Below are positions 7,027-8,496 of a stretch of DNA of 8,496 nt, one piece after another. Under the pieces are notes generated by a model that was given only the letters and a program-made list of their open reading frames with translations, was not told where the DNA came from and did no database searches. Position 1 is the stretch's first letter. Each line of letters begins with the position of its first letter. The translations under genes and the position numbers were made by a program. The stretch comes from Kordiimonadaceae bacterium (lineage in GTDB: Bacteria > Pseudomonadota > Alphaproteobacteria > Sphingomonadales > Kordiimonadaceae). The DNA is taken from positions 1 to 8,496 of the forward strand of contig JABABO010000083.1 in assembly GCA_014238195.1 (NCBI GenBank), given 5' to 3'.

Positions 7027-8439
7027 ATGCCTAAGGATTTTGATTTTGACGTGATCGTAATTGGTGCTGGCCCTGGGGGTTATGTTGCGGCAATCCGTGC
7101 AGCTCAGTTAGGCTTGAAAACAGCGTGTGTGGATAAACGTGATACACTGGGCGGCACCTGCTTAAACGTCGGCTGTATGCCATCGAAGGCGCTGTTGAAT
7201 GCGTCCCATTTATACGCAGAAGCTCAGCATGATTTTTCAAAGTTTGGTATCACGGTTAAGGGCCTTGAGATGGATGTGAAAGCCATGCAGGCATCTAAGG
7301 AGAAAACTGTGGGGGAACTCACAGGCGGCATTGAGTTTTTGTTTAAGAAAAACAAGATTGAATGGATCAAAGGCGGTGCGCGTTTCAGCGGTAAAAACAG
7401 CCTGGATGTTGATCTAGATGAAGGCGGTAAACGCGCAGTCACTGCCAAAAATATCATCATAGCAACGGGCAGTGATGTGGCGAACTTACCTGGCGTTGAA
7501 ATTGACGAGAACGTCATTGTATCATCCACTGGTGCCCTTGAGCTTACCGAGGTACCAAAAAACATGGTTGTCATCGGTGGCGGCGTCATCGGGCTGGAAA
7601 TGGGGTCCGTGTGGCAACGCTTAGGCGCCAAAGTGACGGTGATTGAATTTATGGATCAGGTGCTTTTGGGCATGGATGGGGAAGTCCGCAAAACTTTTGG
7701 TCGCACGTTGAAAAAGCAAGGTTTTGACCTGAAACTATCCAGCAAAGTAACCGACATCAGTGTGAAGGGCAAAACTGCCACTGTAACCTACACATCTGTT
7801 AAGGGGGGTGATGCCAAGACAATAAAGGCAGACTGCGTGCTCGTGGCGATTGGACGCCGTCCATACACAGACCATTTGAACTTGGAAATTGCAGGCGTTC
7901 ACCTAGATGACCGTGGTCGCATTAAAATTAACGATGATTTTTCAACTAATGTCGCAGGGGTTTGGGCGATTGGGGATGTGGTCGCCGGCCCAATGCTGGC
8001 GCATAAGGCAGAAGACGAAGGCGTTGCAGCCGCTGAAAATATCGCAGGGTTAACGGGTTATGTGAACCACGATGTTATCCCAGGTGTGGTCTACACGCAC
8101 CCAGAGGTCGCAGGTGTCGGCAAGTCTGAAGAAGACCTTAAGCAAGCAGGCACCGCCTATAATGTTGGGAAGTTTCCTTTCACGGCAAACAGCCGCGCCA
8201 AAGCCAACCAGCAGACCGATGGCTTTGTTAAAATTCTGGCGGATAAAGCAACCGACCGCGTGCTCGGCGTTCATATTATTGGCGCTGATGCAGGCAATAT
8301 GATTGCCCAAGCCGCCACAGCGATGGAATTTGGTGCCAGTGCAGAAGATATTGCACTTACATGCCATGCTCACCCAACCGAGACCGAAGCCATGAAGGAA
8401 GCTGCCTTAGCGGTCCATAACCGCACAATTCATATGTAA
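7027..8439 (+). CDS. lpd: dihydrolipoyl dehydrogenase (E3)
   Basis: This FAD enzyme reoxidises the dihydrolipoyl arm of SucB and reduces NAD; it may also serve other lipoyl complexes. Two ATGs stand side by side at 7024 and 7027. I chose 7027 because AGGA (7016-7019) is 7 bases from it but only 4 from the first, giving 470 residues (numbering below from 7027). The FAD-binding IGAGPGG is at 13-19, and the redox-active disulfide GGTCLNVGCMPSK has Cys45 and Cys50. The NAD-binding Rossmann motif is VIGGGVIGLEMG (182-193), the second FAD motif WAIGDVV is at 313-319, and the C-terminal dimerisation domain ends in HAHPTETEAMKEAA with catalytic His449 and Glu454. Length and motifs are complete. Its place directly after sucB ties it to the 2-oxoglutarate complex, though the sequence alone cannot exclude sharing with pyruvate dehydrogenase. 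Confidence 0.98.
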   Translation: MPKDFDFDVIVIGAGPGGYVAAIRAAQLGLKTACVDKRDTLGGTCLNVGCMPSKALLNASHLYAEAQHDFSKFGITVKGLEMDVKAMQASKEKTVGELTGGIEFLFKKNKIEWIKGGARFSGKNSLDVDLDEGGKRAVTAKNIIIATGSDVANLPGVEIDENVIVSSTGALELTEVPKNMVVIGGGVIGLEMGSVWQRLGAKVTVIEFMDQVLLGMDGEVRKTFGRTLKKQGFDLKLSSKVTDISVKGKTATVTYTSVKGGDAKTIKADCVLVAIGRRPYTDHLNLEIAGVHLDDRGRIKINDDFSTNVAGVWAIGDVVAGPMLAHKAEDEGVAAAENIAGLTGYVNHDVIPGVVYTHPEVAGVGKSEEDLKQAGTAYNVGKFPFTANSRAKANQQTDGFVKILADKATDRVLGVHIIGADAGNMIAQAATAMEFGASAEDIALTCHAHPTETEAMKEAALAVHNRTIHM

Positions 8440-8455
8440 ACAAGGATCATTGTTT

Positions 8456-8484
8456 TCACTATAAACGCTCTAGTGATGTTTTTT
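8456..8484 (+). terminator. possible weak rho-independent terminator after lpd
   Basis: TCACTA (8456-8461) and TAGTGA (8471-8476) form a perfect 6-bp stem with a 9-base loop, followed by TG and six T (8479-8484). It begins 17 bases after the lpd stop. The stem is A/T-rich and therefore weak, so readthrough is likely. The loop region also includes TATAAA (8460-8465), which resembles a -10 box but has no recognisable -35, so I prefer the terminator reading. AAGGA (8485-8489), right after the T run and 7 bases from the window edge, could be the ribosome binding site of a next gene. Confidence 0.45.
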
Positions 8485-8496
8485 AAGGAAATCAGG

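Noticed and set aside
1..8496. tRNA or rRNA genes, CRISPR arrays, insertion sequences, phage or defence genes
   Set aside because: No repeat arrays, transposase motifs or RNA gene signatures are visible; almost all bases are accounted for by six TCA-cycle genes and short gaps.

Overview
This window is a housekeeping locus for the lower half of the tricarboxylic acid (TCA) cycle. All genes lie on the + strand, in the order mdh (3' part) - sucC - sucD - sucA - sucB - lpd. This order, the lactate-dehydrogenase-like type of the malate dehydrogenase and the protein sequences point to an alphaproteobacterium. Base composition is moderate, with runs of A/T between genes. I cannot name the order or genus from the sequence.

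Layout. Positions 1-573 hold the last 190 codons of malate dehydrogenase, closed by a clear rho-independent terminator (581-611). The gap at 574-712 holds that terminator, a 12-bp tandem repeat and an 8-bp inverted repeat, and must contain the promoter of the suc genes if they are transcribed separately. sucC (713-1882) and sucD (1882-2757) share one base and encode the two subunits of succinyl-CoA synthetase. sucA (2802-5705) and sucB (5760-6989) encode the E1 and E2 components of 2-oxoglutarate dehydrogenase, and lpd (7027-8439) encodes its E3. The last 57 bases hold a possible terminator and perhaps the ribosome binding site of the next gene.

How the genes work together. SucA decarboxylates 2-oxoglutarate, SucB passes the succinyl group to CoA on its lipoyl arm, and Lpd reoxidises the arm and makes NADH. 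SucCD turns succinyl-CoA into succinate while making ATP or GTP, and Mdh makes oxaloacetate near the end of the cycle. All five complete proteins are of normal length with intact catalytic motifs, and nothing suggests pseudogenes, mobile DNA or horizontal transfer.

I did not find a previously undescribed system. The observations most worth a second look are non-coding. The first is a sucA start whose only good Shine-Dalgarno sequence is 28 nt upstream, with a GC-rich hairpin exactly filling the gap. The second is a perfect 20-bp palindrome inside sucD. The third is a perfect inverted repeat in the sucC leader.
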